The notes below the pieces were generated by a model that saw only the letters and a list, made by a program, of their open reading frames with translations, had not been told where the DNA came from and made no database searches. A stretch of DNA of 64,000 nt from the NCBI GenBank assembly GCA_964586235.1, contig CAZPIO010000025.1, forward strand, positions 1 to 64,000, given 5' to 3'. The DNA is from JAUCQB01 sp964586235 (GTDB lineage Bacteria > Planctomycetota > Phycisphaerae > UBA1845 > PWPN01). This document shows positions 53,558-63,751 of the stretch, one piece after another. Numbering within the stretch: the stretch's first letter is position 1; each line of letters begins with the position of its first letter. Position numbers and translations under genes: made by a program.

Positions 53558-53648
53558 TTTCGCATATCGGAGAAGGCTTGTATTCGATCAGAAAACCACT
53601 TATTCTGGAGTCCGTGCCGAGAGCGAAGAACGGGTACGCCCGGCGGTG

Positions 53649-53689
53649 ATCACGGATGCCTTCTCAGGGTTTCTCTTCTGATCCGTGAT
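53649..53689. repeat. inverted repeat after the signalling gene
   Basis: ATCACGGAT (53649-53657) pairs with ATCCGTGAT (53681-53689) across a 23-base loop. It may be a weak terminator; no T-run follows. It lies in the 366-base gap before the RHS gene. Confidence 0.4.
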
Positions 53690-53923
53690 TGATCTCCGGC
53701 TGTCCCTCTCATCGTTTCCTCTCTACGCACATTTTGTTCCGTTCCGGGTAGTATCCAGTCTGGAGGGCGGATGCTGTTCAGGGGCCATAACTCCATCGTA
53801 ACAGTTGAGTCGGGAGCTGGCTATGGCGCTGCAACGCAAATCCTACGCTGGAGCCTGGCTGCCATGTCGGGTGAAAGGTTGTGGTGGGTCAAAGAAAGAG
53901 TATTGACGAGAACGAGGTTCAGG

Positions 53924-56900
53924 ATGAGAAACGCAAAACACCCGGTTTGGGGTGTGGGACGAATCATCATTGTCGCGGCTTTCCTGGCCCAGCCCGTTGT
54001 CGCGTCCGTGTGTGAGAATTGGGTGCCGGGCCAAGGCCTTCGGGGGCTTTCGAGTGGGGCCTTGGCGGCAGCCGCATTTGATGATGGGGTCACGCCAACC
54101 GTGTATGTTGGTGGAACCTTCAGCGTGGCTGGCAATGTGGTTGCCAACAAGGTTGCCCGCTGGAACCCGGCGACGCAGACGTGGTCGGCGTTGGGGTTGG
54201 GACTGAACAACACTGTCTACGCCCTAGCCGTTCTTGACGGCAAGCTGTTCGCGGGCGGCGACTTCACCACCGCGGGTCATACAAACGCCAACCGTATTGC
54301 ATGCTGGGACCCATCCACGCAGACTTGGTTGGCTCTCGGGACGGGATTGAACGGCCGCGTGCGGGCTCTTGCCCCCCTGAACGGAAAGCTGTACGTAGGA
54401 GGCTCTTTTAGCAGGGCAGGTGGGATGACCGCCGATGGTGTTGCCTGTTGGGACCCGGCCACACAGACTTGGGCACCCCTCGGATCGGGAATAGACGGCT
54501 CGGTCTTTGCCCTGACCGTTCTGAACGGCAAGCTCTATGTGGGCGGCGCCTTTTCTACTGCGGGTGGTGCGATCGTCAACTGTGTAGCCTGCTGGGATCC
54601 GGCTGCGCAGACTTGGTCGAGCTTAGGTCCCGGTGTGAATCCAAGCGGATGGGTGAATGCTCTGACAGTCCTGGATGGCAGGATATGCGTGGGAGGCTTG
54701 TTCTACGTTAGCGAGGCGGGTGTGGGGGCATACTGCGTTTCCTGTTGGGATCCACTAACCCAGGCTTGGTCTGCTTTGGGCTCGGGAGTGAACGACGAAG
54801 TCTGGGCCCTCACTGTTCTCGATGGCAAGCTATATGCGGGTGGTTTCTTTACCACCGCGGATGGAGCGACCGCCAACCGTGTTGCCTGCTGGGACCCGGC
54901 CACACAGACTTGGGCACCCCTCGGGTCGGGAATAGACGGCTCGGTCTTTGCCCTGACCGTTCTGAACGGCAAGCTCTATGTGGGCGGCGCCTTTTCTACT
55001 GCGGGTGGTGCGATCGTCAACCGCGTTGCTTCCTGGGACCCCTCCGCCCAGGCTTGGTCAGCCTTGGGAACAGGGATCAACAACTATATCTACGCCATAA
55101 CTGCCTTAAACGGCATGCTATATGCCGGTGGCGACTTTACGACCGCAGGTGACGCAGTTGCCAGCCACGTTGGGTGCTGGAACCCATCCACACAAACTTG
55201 GTCGGCTCTGGGCTCGGGAGTGAATAACCGCGTACAGGCCCTGACCGTCTTGAACGGAAGGCTGTATTTGGGTGGTGCTTTTACCACTGCAGGTGGTGCA
55301 ACCGCCAACCGCGTTGCCTGCTGGGACCCGGCCACACAAGCTTGGTCGGTCCTGGGATCGGGAATCAACGACTACAGTGTCTATGCCCTGACGGCTTTGA
55401 ACGGCAAGCTATACGCGGGCGGTTCGTTTGCCACCGCGGGTGGCGCAGCCGCCAGCCGCGTTGCTTGCTGGGACCCCGCCACGCAAGCATGGTCGCCTTT
55501 GGGATCGGGCGTGAGTAGTGGCAACCTGTACGCGCTGACGGTCCTGAACGGCAAGCTGTACGCGGGCGGTGACTTCATTACGGCCGGTGGTGCAGCCGCC
55601 AACCGCGTTGCCTGCTGGGATCCATCCACACAAGCTTGGTTCGCTCTGGGTTCAGGATTGAACGGCACCGTGCAGACCCTGGCGGTCCTGAACGGGAAGC
55701 TGCATGCAGGTGGCTCCTTTACCACCGCGGGCGGTGCAACCGCCGACCGCGTTGCCTGCTGGGACCCGGCTGCACAAGCCTGGTCGGTCCTGGGATCGGG
55801 AATGAACGATACTGTCTACGCCCTGACAGCTTTGAACGGGAAGCTGTACGCAGGCGGCTCTTTTACCACCGCGGGTGGAGCAACCGCCAACCGCGTCGCC
55901 TGCTGGGACCCATTCTCGCAGGCTTGGTCGGCGCTGGGCATGGGGTTGAATGACCGCGTCCTTGCTCTGGTGGCCGAGAACGGCAACCTGTATGCAGGTG
56001 GACGGTTCCTTTGCGGGGGAGAGACTGTATCCGCCTATTGGGCACAATGGATTCCGGCAAGTGGACAAGTGGTTCTGACAGCGAACACGGTGATCGCACC
56101 CGGCGACACTACCTACGAGTGCAAAGAGCTTACGGTCAATGGTTGCACACTAACTGTTGACGGCTCACATACCCTCGCAACGCTGACCGTTACGAACAAC
56201 GGTGTCGTGACGCATTCTGCTGGTACCGCTGGCTGTAACCTGGCCGTTTCCCGTGATCTGATCATTCATCCCGGATCGGCGATCCATGCCGACGGCAAGG
56301 GCTACGGTTCCGAGACCGGTCCAGGCGCCGGGACGGGCAGCTCCGGCGGCGGCCACGGCGGGGAGGGTGCCGGAGGTGGCGGCGTCTACGGGTCGATCGC
56401 GCAACCAACGGAGCTCGGCAGCGGTGGTGCGGGCTGCGGCCCCGGCAGCACGGTTGGCGCCGGCGGCGGAGCCATCCGGTTGACGGTGGGCGGGACGCTG
56501 CTGGTCGACGGCCGAGTGTCGGCGGACGGGGCCAACGGTGACGGCGGGACCTGTTATGCGGGCGGCGGTGCCGGTGGCAGCCTGTGGATTTCGGCGAACA
56601 CGCTGGTGGGTAACGGCACGATTTCCGCCAACGGAGGCGGAAGCTCCGGCTACGGGGGCGGCGGCGGGCGACTTGCTCTCGATACTACGTACGACACTTT
56701 CAGCGGCATTGTCACCGCGCGTGGTGGCGGAAACATCATGACCGGTGGAGCCGGGACGATCTTCCGTAAGCTGCCGACCGAAGCCAACGGCTTACTCTCG
56801 GTTGACAACTGGGGCGCCAACGGCGCCACAACGCCGCTTCCTTCCGGTTCGCATACATTCGACTCGGTGGAGGCGATCTACGGCGCCCAATTTGAAATCC

Positions 56901-59900
56901 CCCCATCGGTGGTTCTTAACGTCACGTCCGCAATCGCGGTCTCCACCTATGCAACGATCACCCTGGAGGGCGACGGCGATCTTCACTCTGCCGCTGCCGA
57001 AATCCTTCCGGACGGCAGACTCTACCTCAACCGGTCGGCTGCCCTGAGCGGTTTGCACATTCACTCCGGTGGGCTTCTCAGCCAGTCCGGTGCCGCCACC
57101 GGGCTCGACCTGACCGTCTCGGAGAACGCTACGATCGACGAGCAGGGAGTAATGCAGGTGGACGGCAGGGGTTATACGGCGGGCAACGGCCCGGGGGCCG
57201 GTCAGGCAAACTTTGTCTGCCACTGCGGCGGCGGCGGCGGACACGGTGGCAAGGGGGGCGCCGGCGGCGCCGCCGGCGGCGCCGCGTACGGTTCCGTGGC
57301 CGAGCCGGTCGAACCCGGTAGCGGTGGAGGCGGCTGTACACCGGGCAGCACACCCGGCGCAGGCGGGGGGACCATTCGTCTGACTGTTGACGGCACCCTC
57401 ACGGTCAACGGGTGGGTTTCGGCCGACGGCTTTTCGGGCAGCGATGCGACCTGCAACGGCGGCGGAGGGGCCGGCGGCAGCATCTACGTCAGCGCTGGAA
57501 CACTCACGGGTGAAGGCATCATCTCCGCGCGAGGCGGCAGCGGGAGCACGGTTCCGACCACGGCTGGCGGTGGCGGCGGCGGGGGGAGGATCGCGATTCA
57601 CACCTCGCTGGCCTCTGGAAAGATTGTTCAGAACCTCTTCGCCCTGGGCGGACGCGGTTACACAAACGGAGAACCGGGCACCGTCTACCCCTTCGCATCC
57701 CGCCCCGAGAACAACCCGGCCGTCGCCGGCGGCGAGCCTGTCTATACGCACTCCGGAGAGTTTGCCACCACCGTCCCGCTCATCGATATCCCGGCACGAG
57801 GGCAGCCGATCCGCGTCGTTGCGACGTATCGCAGCCACAGCAGCCAGATGAAGGGCTTTCTTGGTTACGGCTGGGAAAGCAATCTGGGAGTGCGCCTCAG
57901 GATCGTGCCGACGGGTGATGTGTTGCTTCGGACCGATGACAACAGCACCCAGTTGTACGCGCTCGGCGGTTCGGGCTACGTTACACCTGCGGGTCGTTAC
58001 GACACGCTGGTTAAGAACCCGAACAACACGTACACGCTTACCGACAAGCATCAGACGAGACACGAGTTCAACACCTACGGCGACCTGACCGCAATCGTCG
58101 ATCGCAACGGCAATACCCTGACTTTCACGCGGCCCAGCGCCGAGGCCCCGCCGACACGACTGACCGATGCCACCGGCCGGCAAGTCAACTTCACCTACAA
58201 TGCCAAGGGGCTGCTGGCCGGGATCACCGATTTCGCCGGTCGAACGTGGACTCTTGCGTACGACCCTGCCGCCGACGACCTGCTGGCCGTCACCGAACCG
58301 GCGACGCCGGAATTCCCCGCCGGAACAACAACGCACTACGCCTACGAAAACCATCGAATCGTCTCCATTACCGATGCCAAGGGGCAGGTACACCTCACCA
58401 ACCAGTACGACAGCCTGGGGCGGGTGATGCAGCAAGGTCACGGCGAGAATGTGTACACCTTCACCTACGACGCTCAGGCAATGCAGACAGTGGTTACGGA
58501 TGGCCGGGGCATACAGAGGCGGACGACGCACAACACTGCGGGCAACGCCGCTATCGAGGAGGTCTTCACCCAGGGCATCCGGCCAGGCGACCCGGCCTCG
58601 TACACCACAACCTCCAGCTACAACGGCAGCGCGGAGCTTATCGAGACCGTTGCCCCCCGTGGGAACAGGGAGAAGTTCATGTATGACGGGAAGGGCAACC
58701 TGTTGACCCGGGCGCGCATCGCCGCGCCCGTTTCCGGCCAGCCGAACGCCGTCACAAGCTACAGCTACAACCCCACCTACAGCCGGGTCCAAACGCTCAC
58801 TGACCCACGCAGCACGGTGACTACCGGTACGCACGACCCGACCAACGGCGATTTGCTCACACTGACACGGCCGACAGTCGCCGGCCAGACACCGGTCACC
58901 ACCTTCACCTACAACAGCTTTGGCCAGATTCTGATCCGGACCGAGCCGGACGGGAGGATCACCCGGTATGACTATGACGCGACCACCGGCTATCTGATCA
59001 ACCAGACCTACAACTACGGCGGTACGCCCCAGCAGGTCACCGAGTACGCGTACGACGCCGTCGGCAACCGGACGAGCGTCAAGGACCCGAACGGCCATAC
59101 TACCACCTTTGCCTACAACGCCCAGAACCAGCTCACCCAGGAGACCTCGCCGTTGGGCTATGTCACCCGGTATAGGTATGACGCTAACGGCAACCGGATC
59201 AAGGTCGAGCGGCAGAACCCAGCGGCAGCCGATGGCTGGCAGACAACGACGTATGCGTACACCGTCCTCAACAAGGTGGCGACCAAGACGGACGACGTGG
59301 GTCACGTGACGAGCTACACTTATGACGCCAACGAGAATGTGATCGCAGTCGAGGATGCGGAACACCACATCACGACGAGCGTCTACGACGAGCGGAACCT
59401 GCTGTACAAGACGATTGACGCCCAGAACCACGTCATCGATCGCGGTTACGACGCCAACGGGAACCTCAACAGTTTCAAGGATCCGAACGGAAACACGACG
59501 ACGTTTGCTTACGACGGCTTCGAACGTCTGGCCACGACGACATATCCCGACGGCACCACCGAGGTGAGAACGTATGATGCGGCAGGCAACCTGACACAGG
59601 TCAAAAACCGCCGCAATCAGAATATCGGGTACACGTATGACGCCCTCAATCGCCGGTCCACACGGAGTCGACCGGACTACAGCACGGTCACGTACATTTA
59701 CGATCTGGTCGGACGGCCGCTGACCATGACGGATTCGACGGGCACGATCACCAACGAGTACGACACCCTCGGACGTCTGCGGCAGGTGACCGATGCCGCG
59801 GGCAGGTCCCTTGCGTATGAGTACGACCTGGCCGGCAATCGCACCCGCCTCACCTATCCCGATGGTTCCTGGCTGACTTACGAGTACGACGCCATGAATC

Positions 59901-61657
59901 GGCTGACCGTCATGCGAGAGCAGTTCCCCATTCTCCCCGGTGACTTTGACCGGGACCGCGACGTGGATGCTGACGACCTGGCGGCCTTTGAGGGCTGTGC
60001 AACCGGTCCGGGCGTGCCGCGCACTGACGTTCCAGCCTGTGATAAGGCCGACTTGGACAGCGACAACGATGTTGACCAGAACGACTTCGGCATATGGCAG
60101 TGCAGCTACAGCGGTTCCAGCCCTCGGCCGCCTGCCGTCGTGACGTACCAGTACGACGCCCTCTCCCGCCGGGTGCAGGCTGACCCAGCTAACGGAACGA
60201 GGGCCACTTTCACACAGGATGACGCTGATCGGATGACCAGCTGCGTGCACCAGCTTCATGCGGAATCGCTGACCTTCGGTTACACCCATGACGCGGTGGG
60301 CAACCGGCTGACGCAGACGTTGAACGGGGCAACGACGGCTTACACTTACGATGCGATCTATCAGGTGACGGCGGTGGATTACCCGGCGATCCAGGATACG
60401 GTGTTCAACTACGACGCAACCGGCAACCGGACCTCCATGTTGGGCGCTTTCACCACGACCTACACGCCGAACAACCTGAACCAGTACACGAACGTTGGTG
60501 GGACAGCCTTTGGTTACGACGGCTCCGGCAACCTTACCAGCGACGGCGTGAACACGTACGGGTACGACCCGGAGAACCGGCTGGTCTCGGCGACCACGCC
60601 GAGCCACACCGCTGCGTACACGTACGACGCCCGCGACCTGCGTGTGGCGGCCACCGTGGATGGTACAACCGCCCGCTTTCTCTACGACGGCTCCAAGCTT
60701 GTCGCCGAATACAACGGGTCGGGCCAGCTTGTCCGACGGTACATCCACGAGTTGGGGCAAGGTGCCCCCGTGCGGATGGACGTGTTCGACCTGCCGGGGG
60801 GCTCGACGTTCAACCCCTACTACTACCACGAGGACTCGCTGGGCAGTGTGATCGCCTTGAGCAACAGCACCGGTGGTCTGGCCGAGCGGTACGAGTACGA
60901 TGCCTACGGTCAGGTGGCAAACCCCGGAACGGTTGGCAACCCATGGTTGTTCACCGGCCAGCACCGTGACTCCGAAACCGGGCTTTACCATTACAGGGCC
61001 CGGGCCTACAGCCCCGAGCTTGGGCGGTTCACGCAGACCGACCCGATGGCTTATGATGACGGACCCAACCTGTACACGTACGTTCTCAACAACCCGGTGA
61101 ATGCGGTAGACCCAACGGGGATGTGGGGTGTGACAAGCCCGGCTGGCGTCTTTGTCCACGATGAAGGAGGTAAACTGCGCCGCCTCGGGCAGCCCAAGAT
61201 GAGGTCAAAGGTCAACAAGCACCAGCCTATTCCCGTACCAGACCGTCCTGTCTACTACTCAAACACGGCTAAGGTTTACCTAGCTCTCAGGGGCCTTCAT
61301 CACGGGGCCCTATTGGCCCAGGATCTCCTGCTACCCGGAGAGAAGACCCAGTTGTACTACGACCTCACCACCAAGGCGAACGCTGCCGAAGATGCGTACC
61401 TTGACACCTGGATCAATCCGTTCGCTGGGCTCGTGTGTATGCCCTCCTCGGTGGATGGTTCCCCATCGAACTATAGAGGTCTTCCCGAAAAAATACGGAG
61501 GCGGGACCTTCCGCAATGTGGATACAGCCCAGACAGCTTTGACGATATGGTAGGTAGCGGGTCGGCTGGCGGCGGAATCATACTGGGCAGCGGAAGTAGC
61601 GGCGGCTACGGCGGTTCCGGTCTGATTACCGGCAGCGTTCCCGATCCGTGGTTCTGA
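53924..61657 (+). CDS. giant secreted propeller-YD/RHS repeat protein with internal dockerin-like module
   Basis: 2577 residues. A signal peptide (GRIIIVAAFLAQPVVA) is followed by about 13 propeller-like repeats of 48-49 residues (about 64-690; VACWDPATQAW ... LNGKLYAGGSF), two Gly-rich beta-helix-like regions (about 786-960 and 1082-1225), and YD repeats (1260-2325). A dockerin-like insert (about 2004-2064; DFDRDRDVDADDLAAF, DLDSDNDVDQNDFG) interrupts the YD region. The RHS core ends with YRARAYSPELGRFTQTDP and DPTGMWG near 2400, after which 175 residues form a unique tip. RHS shells often deliver C-terminal toxins; no known toxin motif is seen in the tip. The start ATG at 53924 has GAGG 6-8 bases upstream; the longer frame to 53771 adds non-signal sequence. 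Confidence 0.88.
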   Translation: MRNAKHPVWGVGRIIIVAAFLAQPVVASVCENWVPGQGLRGLSSGALAAAAFDDGVTPTVYVGGTFSVAGNVVANKVARWNPATQTWSALGLGLNNTVYALAVLDGKLFAGGDFTTAGHTNANRIACWDPSTQTWLALGTGLNGRVRALAPLNGKLYVGGSFSRAGGMTADGVACWDPATQTWAPLGSGIDGSVFALTVLNGKLYVGGAFSTAGGAIVNCVACWDPAAQTWSSLGPGVNPSGWVNALTVLDGRICVGGLFYVSEAGVGAYCVSCWDPLTQAWSALGSGVNDEVWALTVLDGKLYAGGFFTTADGATANRVACWDPATQTWAPLGSGIDGSVFALTVLNGKLYVGGAFSTAGGAIVNRVASWDPSAQAWSALGTGINNYIYAITALNGMLYAGGDFTTAGDAVASHVGCWNPSTQTWSALGSGVNNRVQALTVLNGRLYLGGAFTTAGGATANRVACWDPATQAWSVLGSGINDYSVYALTALNGKLYAGGSFATAGGAAASRVACWDPATQAWSPLGSGVSSGNLYALTVLNGKLYAGGDFITAGGAAANRVACWDPSTQAWFALGSGLNGTVQTLAVLNGKLHAGGSFTTAGGATADRVACWDPAAQAWSVLGSGMNDTVYALTALNGKLYAGGSFTTAGGATANRVACWDPFSQAWSALGMGLNDRVLALVAENGNLYAGGRFLCGGETVSAYWAQWIPASGQVVLTANTVIAPGDTTYECKELTVNGCTLTVDGSHTLATLTVTNNGVVTHSAGTAGCNLAVSRDLIIHPGSAIHADGKGYGSETGPGAGTGSSGGGHGGEGAGGGGVYGSIAQPTELGSGGAGCGPGSTVGAGGGAIRLTVGGTLLVDGRVSADGANGDGGTCYAGGGAGGSLWISANTLVGNGTISANGGGSSGYGGGGGRLALDTTYDTFSGIVTARGGGNIMTGGAGTIFRKLPTEANGLLSVDNWGANGATTPLPSGSHTFDSVEAIYGAQFEIPPSVVLNVTSAIAVSTYATITLEGDGDLHSAAAEILPDGRLYLNRSAALSGLHIHSGGLLSQSGAATGLDLTVSENATIDEQGVMQVDGRGYTAGNGPGAGQANFVCHCGGGGGHGGKGGAGGAAGGAAYGSVAEPVEPGSGGGGCTPGSTPGAGGGTIRLTVDGTLTVNGWVSADGFSGSDATCNGGGGAGGSIYVSAGTLTGEGIISARGGSGSTVPTTAGGGGGGGRIAIHTSLASGKIVQNLFALGGRGYTNGEPGTVYPFASRPENNPAVAGGEPVYTHSGEFATTVPLIDIPARGQPIRVVATYRSHSSQMKGFLGYGWESNLGVRLRIVPTGDVLLRTDDNSTQLYALGGSGYVTPAGRYDTLVKNPNNTYTLTDKHQTRHEFNTYGDLTAIVDRNGNTLTFTRPSAEAPPTRLTDATGRQVNFTYNAKGLLAGITDFAGRTWTLAYDPAADDLLAVTEPATPEFPAGTTTHYAYENHRIVSITDAKGQVHLTNQYDSLGRVMQQGHGENVYTFTYDAQAMQTVVTDGRGIQRRTTHNTAGNAAIEEVFTQGIRPGDPASYTTTSSYNGSAELIETVAPRGNREKFMYDGKGNLLTRARIAAPVSGQPNAVTSYSYNPTYSRVQTLTDPRSTVTTGTHDPTNGDLLTLTRPTVAGQTPVTTFTYNSFGQILIRTEPDGRITRYDYDATTGYLINQTYNYGGTPQQVTEYAYDAVGNRTSVKDPNGHTTTFAYNAQNQLTQETSPLGYVTRYRYDANGNRIKVERQNPAAADGWQTTTYAYTVLNKVATKTDDVGHVTSYTYDANENVIAVEDAEHHITTSVYDERNLLYKTIDAQNHVIDRGYDANGNLNSFKDPNGNTTTFAYDGFERLATTTYPDGTTEVRTYDAAGNLTQVKNRRNQNIGYTYDALNRRSTRSRPDYSTVTYIYDLVGRPLTMTDSTGTITNEYDTLGRLRQVTDAAGRSLAYEYDLAGNRTRLTYPDGSWLTYEYDAMNRLTVMREQFPILPGDFDRDRDVDADDLAAFEGCATGPGVPRTDVPACDKADLDSDNDVDQNDFGIWQCSYSGSSPRPPAVVTYQYDALSRRVQADPANGTRATFTQDDADRMTSCVHQLHAESLTFGYTHDAVGNRLTQTLNGATTAYTYDAIYQVTAVDYPAIQDTVFNYDATGNRTSMLGAFTTTYTPNNLNQYTNVGGTAFGYDGSGNLTSDGVNTYGYDPENRLVSATTPSHTAAYTYDARDLRVAATVDGTTARFLYDGSKLVAEYNGSGQLVRRYIHELGQGAPVRMDVFDLPGGSTFNPYYYHEDSLGSVIALSNSTGGLAERYEYDAYGQVANPGTVGNPWLFTGQHRDSETGLYHYRARAYSPELGRFTQTDPMAYDDGPNLYTYVLNNPVNAVDPTGMWGVTSPAGVFVHDEGGKLRRLGQPKMRSKVNKHQPIPVPDRPVYYSNTAKVYLALRGLHHGALLAQDLLLPGEKTQLYYDLTTKANAAEDAYLDTWINPFAGLVCMPSSVDGSPSNYRGLPEKIRRRDLPQCGYSPDSFDDMVGSGSAGGGIILGSGSSGGYGGSGLITGSVPDPWF
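54450..55021 (+). repeat. near-identical duplicated block inside the propeller repeats
   Basis: Bases 54450-54580 and 54891-55021 are identical except for one position (54483 A, 54924 G). The offset is 441 bases, exactly three 147-base repeat units, which indicates recent duplication or gene conversion. Confidence 0.95.
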
Positions 61658-61739
61658 GGAAGCGATCAATGAACATCAGTGAATCATGTCCGGCGGAGGC
61701 CGGACGACAAAGCCAGCACGCGCGAAAAGACGATCATCT

Positions 61740-62141
61740 TCACTCGACATCGGACAGCAATCTGGCCGATATGCCCCGCGTGCCTCGGACTGAGCGATAA
61801 TTCGTTTGCAGCGTATCGCACTGCGCCGCCAAAGCCGTGGCGACGTGTATTGCGTCAGGCAATTTCAGGCCTGTCGTCGCACGGACCTCGGCGGTCTCGA
61901 TCAGAATCGCCTGAGTGATCGGGGCAAGCGTCAGGGCAGCTGAGGGTTACAGGAAATCGAGGTACGCATGCACCACGGCCGCGTTTTTGTCCTGTTTCGG
62001 CTTGGCCAGCACCTCGGCCAGAGTCAGCTCACTTGTGGATGCGGATAGTGTGCCTTGGTCCAGTGCTCCGAGGAGCTTGCGAATAACGGTCTCGTGCTCG
62101 GCGTATCCTTCGACTGCATAGACGACGACATTGGTGCCGAT
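61740..62141 (-). pseudogene. PIN-domain (VapC-like) toxin remnant
   Basis: Directly after the antitoxin stop, in the same frame, the minus strand encodes a PIN domain: IGTNVVVYAVEGYAEHETVI, TSELTLAEVLAKPKQDKNAA, AYLDFL, then TAA (61947-61949), then PSAALTLAPITQAILIETAE, LKLPDAIHVATALAAQCDTL and QTNYRSVRG. The total is 134 codons, the normal length. It lacks any ATG, GTG or TTG start at the beginning, has an in-frame stop at codon 65, and NYRS stands where the family usually has ND. VapC toxins are Mg-dependent RNases; this copy is inactive. Confidence 0.82.
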
Positions 62142-62399
62142 TTATGTTCGTCTGCCAAGCTGGGACGTCACCTCTCCCATGCGTGCGTCCGGCTCCCGAC
62201 GCAAAAAGGCATCTGCTTTCTGCGGTGTGCCGAAAGAGCCCTTGCCAGAGCCGAATAGAGACACTTTCGATTTGTCTTGGGATTCCTGGCCGACAAGAAC
62301 GATAGCTTCGGCCTGGCGCCCGACAGGCAACTGGTCGGAGACGACCTCGATACGTCCGCCCTGCTGGATTGTCACAATCTCTCTATATGCGCTGACCAT
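62142..62399 (-). CDS. VapB-like antitoxin
   Basis: 85 residues starting MVSAYREIVTIQQGGRIEVV. The first half fits an AbrB/VapB-like DNA-binding region (GRQAEAIVLVGQE). The second half, SLFGSGKGSFGTPQKADAFL followed by RREPDARM, matches the C-terminal tail of antitoxins paired with PIN toxins. It is intact, while the adjoining toxin is broken. The start has GAG-rich sequence 8 bases upstream. Confidence 0.75.
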   Translation of the reverse strand: MVSAYREIVTIQQGGRIEVVSDQLPVGRQAEAIVLVGQESQDKSKVSLFGSGKGSFGTPQKADAFLRREPDARMGEVTSQLGRRT

Positions 62400-62533
62400 T
62401 ATGCCATCTCATCTGCAACAGTATACTCGAAACCGGTTGGCAAGGTTATGCCTCTCTCCACCTCAGCTTCTCCCGATGCGCGGGCGACAGCGTCGGCTGC
62501 GAAGCCGTCCGGCCAAGTGGTCGGTTCGGCAGC

Positions 62534-63463
62534 TTACCCCGCCAGTTCCTGCATTCTGGCGATGTAGATCGGCACTTCCTTGTGCGGGTCGGCGCCTTCG
62601 TATTCGAGGGTGGCGTAACCGCGGTACCTGGCCTCGCGGAGGATCTTGAATATACGAGCGAAGTCGGCGGGCTCGCGCTGCCTGGTGCGGTCAATCTTGA
62701 CCACCTCGGTCTTGAACTGGCAGACGATGGCATGGGGAGCGGCCTTGGCAATGTTCTCGTACGGTTTCTCGACGAAGTTGCCGGTGTCGAGGTTCAGGCC
62801 CAGCCAGTCGCTCTTGACCGCATCGAGGATCCGGATCACCGCGTCGGCCGTCTCGGTCAGGTAGCCGTGGTTCTCGATGGCCAGGAAGACGCCCTTTGCG
62901 CCGGCGTATTCGCAGGCCTTTTTCATCCCCGCGACGGCGTTTTCGAAGTCCTTCTCGCGGCCGGCGCCGGCCAGCGCCTTGCCCGCGAATATCCGGCTGA
63001 CAGGCGAGCCCAGCTTGGCGCAGATGTCCACCCACTTCCGCACGTGAGCGAGTTCCTTGTCCAATTCCGGCCCGGGCGGAAGGCAGAAGTTGTTCCGGAT
63101 GGGCGTGCCGCTGATCTCCAGGCCGGCGAGGAACACCTTGCGCTTCAGGGTGTTGAGATACTCGTCGTCGGTCTTGAGGAAGTAATAGGAGGTCGGCTCG
63201 ATGGCGTCGATCCCGAGCTGCACGCACAGGTCGACCAGGTCAAACAGCGACATCTTGCCGGGCTTGCCCTCCTGGTCGAGATACTGGCGGAATGAGTATC
63301 CGGCGAGGCTGATCTTGAACCGCTTGGGCGACGGCGGCCGGGCCTTGTCGGACTCCCTGGCGATGGGAGCATCGGCAGCGCGGCCGACTTTCGCGGCGAT
63401 CGCGGACGCGGACATGCCTGCGGCGGCCGTGAGTATCTGACGGCGTGAACACAAGTTCTGCAT
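62534..63463 (-). CDS. Tat-exported sugar phosphate isomerase/epimerase-like TIM-barrel protein
   Basis: 309 residues. The N-terminus has a twin-arginine-like signal (SRRQILTAAAGMSASAIAAK). The body is a xylose-isomerase-like TIM barrel (PF01261): LFDLVDLCVQLGIDAIEPTS, VFLAIENHGYLTETADAVIR with the metal-binding Glu and His, LGLNLDTGNF, and GYATLEYEGADPHKEVPIYI at the end. These enzymes act on sugars, often in glycan use. AGGAG lies 8 bases before the ATG at 63463; the longer frame to 63634 is not needed. Confidence 0.9.
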   Translation of the reverse strand: MQNLCSRRQILTAAAGMSASAIAAKVGRAADAPIARESDKARPPSPKRFKISLAGYSFRQYLDQEGKPGKMSLFDLVDLCVQLGIDAIEPTSYYFLKTDDEYLNTLKRKVFLAGLEISGTPIRNNFCLPPGPELDKELAHVRKWVDICAKLGSPVSRIFAGKALAGAGREKDFENAVAGMKKACEYAGAKGVFLAIENHGYLTETADAVIRILDAVKSDWLGLNLDTGNFVEKPYENIAKAAPHAIVCQFKTEVVKIDRTRQREPADFARIFKILREARYRGYATLEYEGADPHKEVPIYIARMQELAG

Positions 63464-63751
63464 GGCACTCTCCTCCGGGGCCTCCGGTCGCTCGCGGCGT
63501 GACGAACGCTCCTCTCGCCGCGATCGATCCGGCGCCCGGGTGTGGGCATCATTATGCGGCAGGGATACGGCCGTGAAAAGTCCGGGACGCAAGCTGCATT
63601 TCGGAACGGATTCGGTTAACCGCGGAACGCTCACGTTTCAACTTGGCATGATTTCGGCAGGTCCGTATAGTACCGCGCTTGACGCAGGTGGGCGCCTGGC
63701 CGTTGATCGGAGATTGCTGCTCGCCGCTCCAGGGCGGAGGTACAGCTCGAC

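Noticed and set aside
54100..56050. Regular tandem repeats considered as CRISPR
   Set aside because: The 147-base period encodes about 49-residue propeller repeats in one frame; there are no short identical repeats with unique spacers.
56792..61159. 1455-codon open frame on the minus strand
   Set aside because: It is antisense to the RHS gene, whose plus-strand translation has clear repeats and RHS signatures. The minus frame is low-complexity Val/Arg/Gly-rich and results from codon bias of the repetitive gene.
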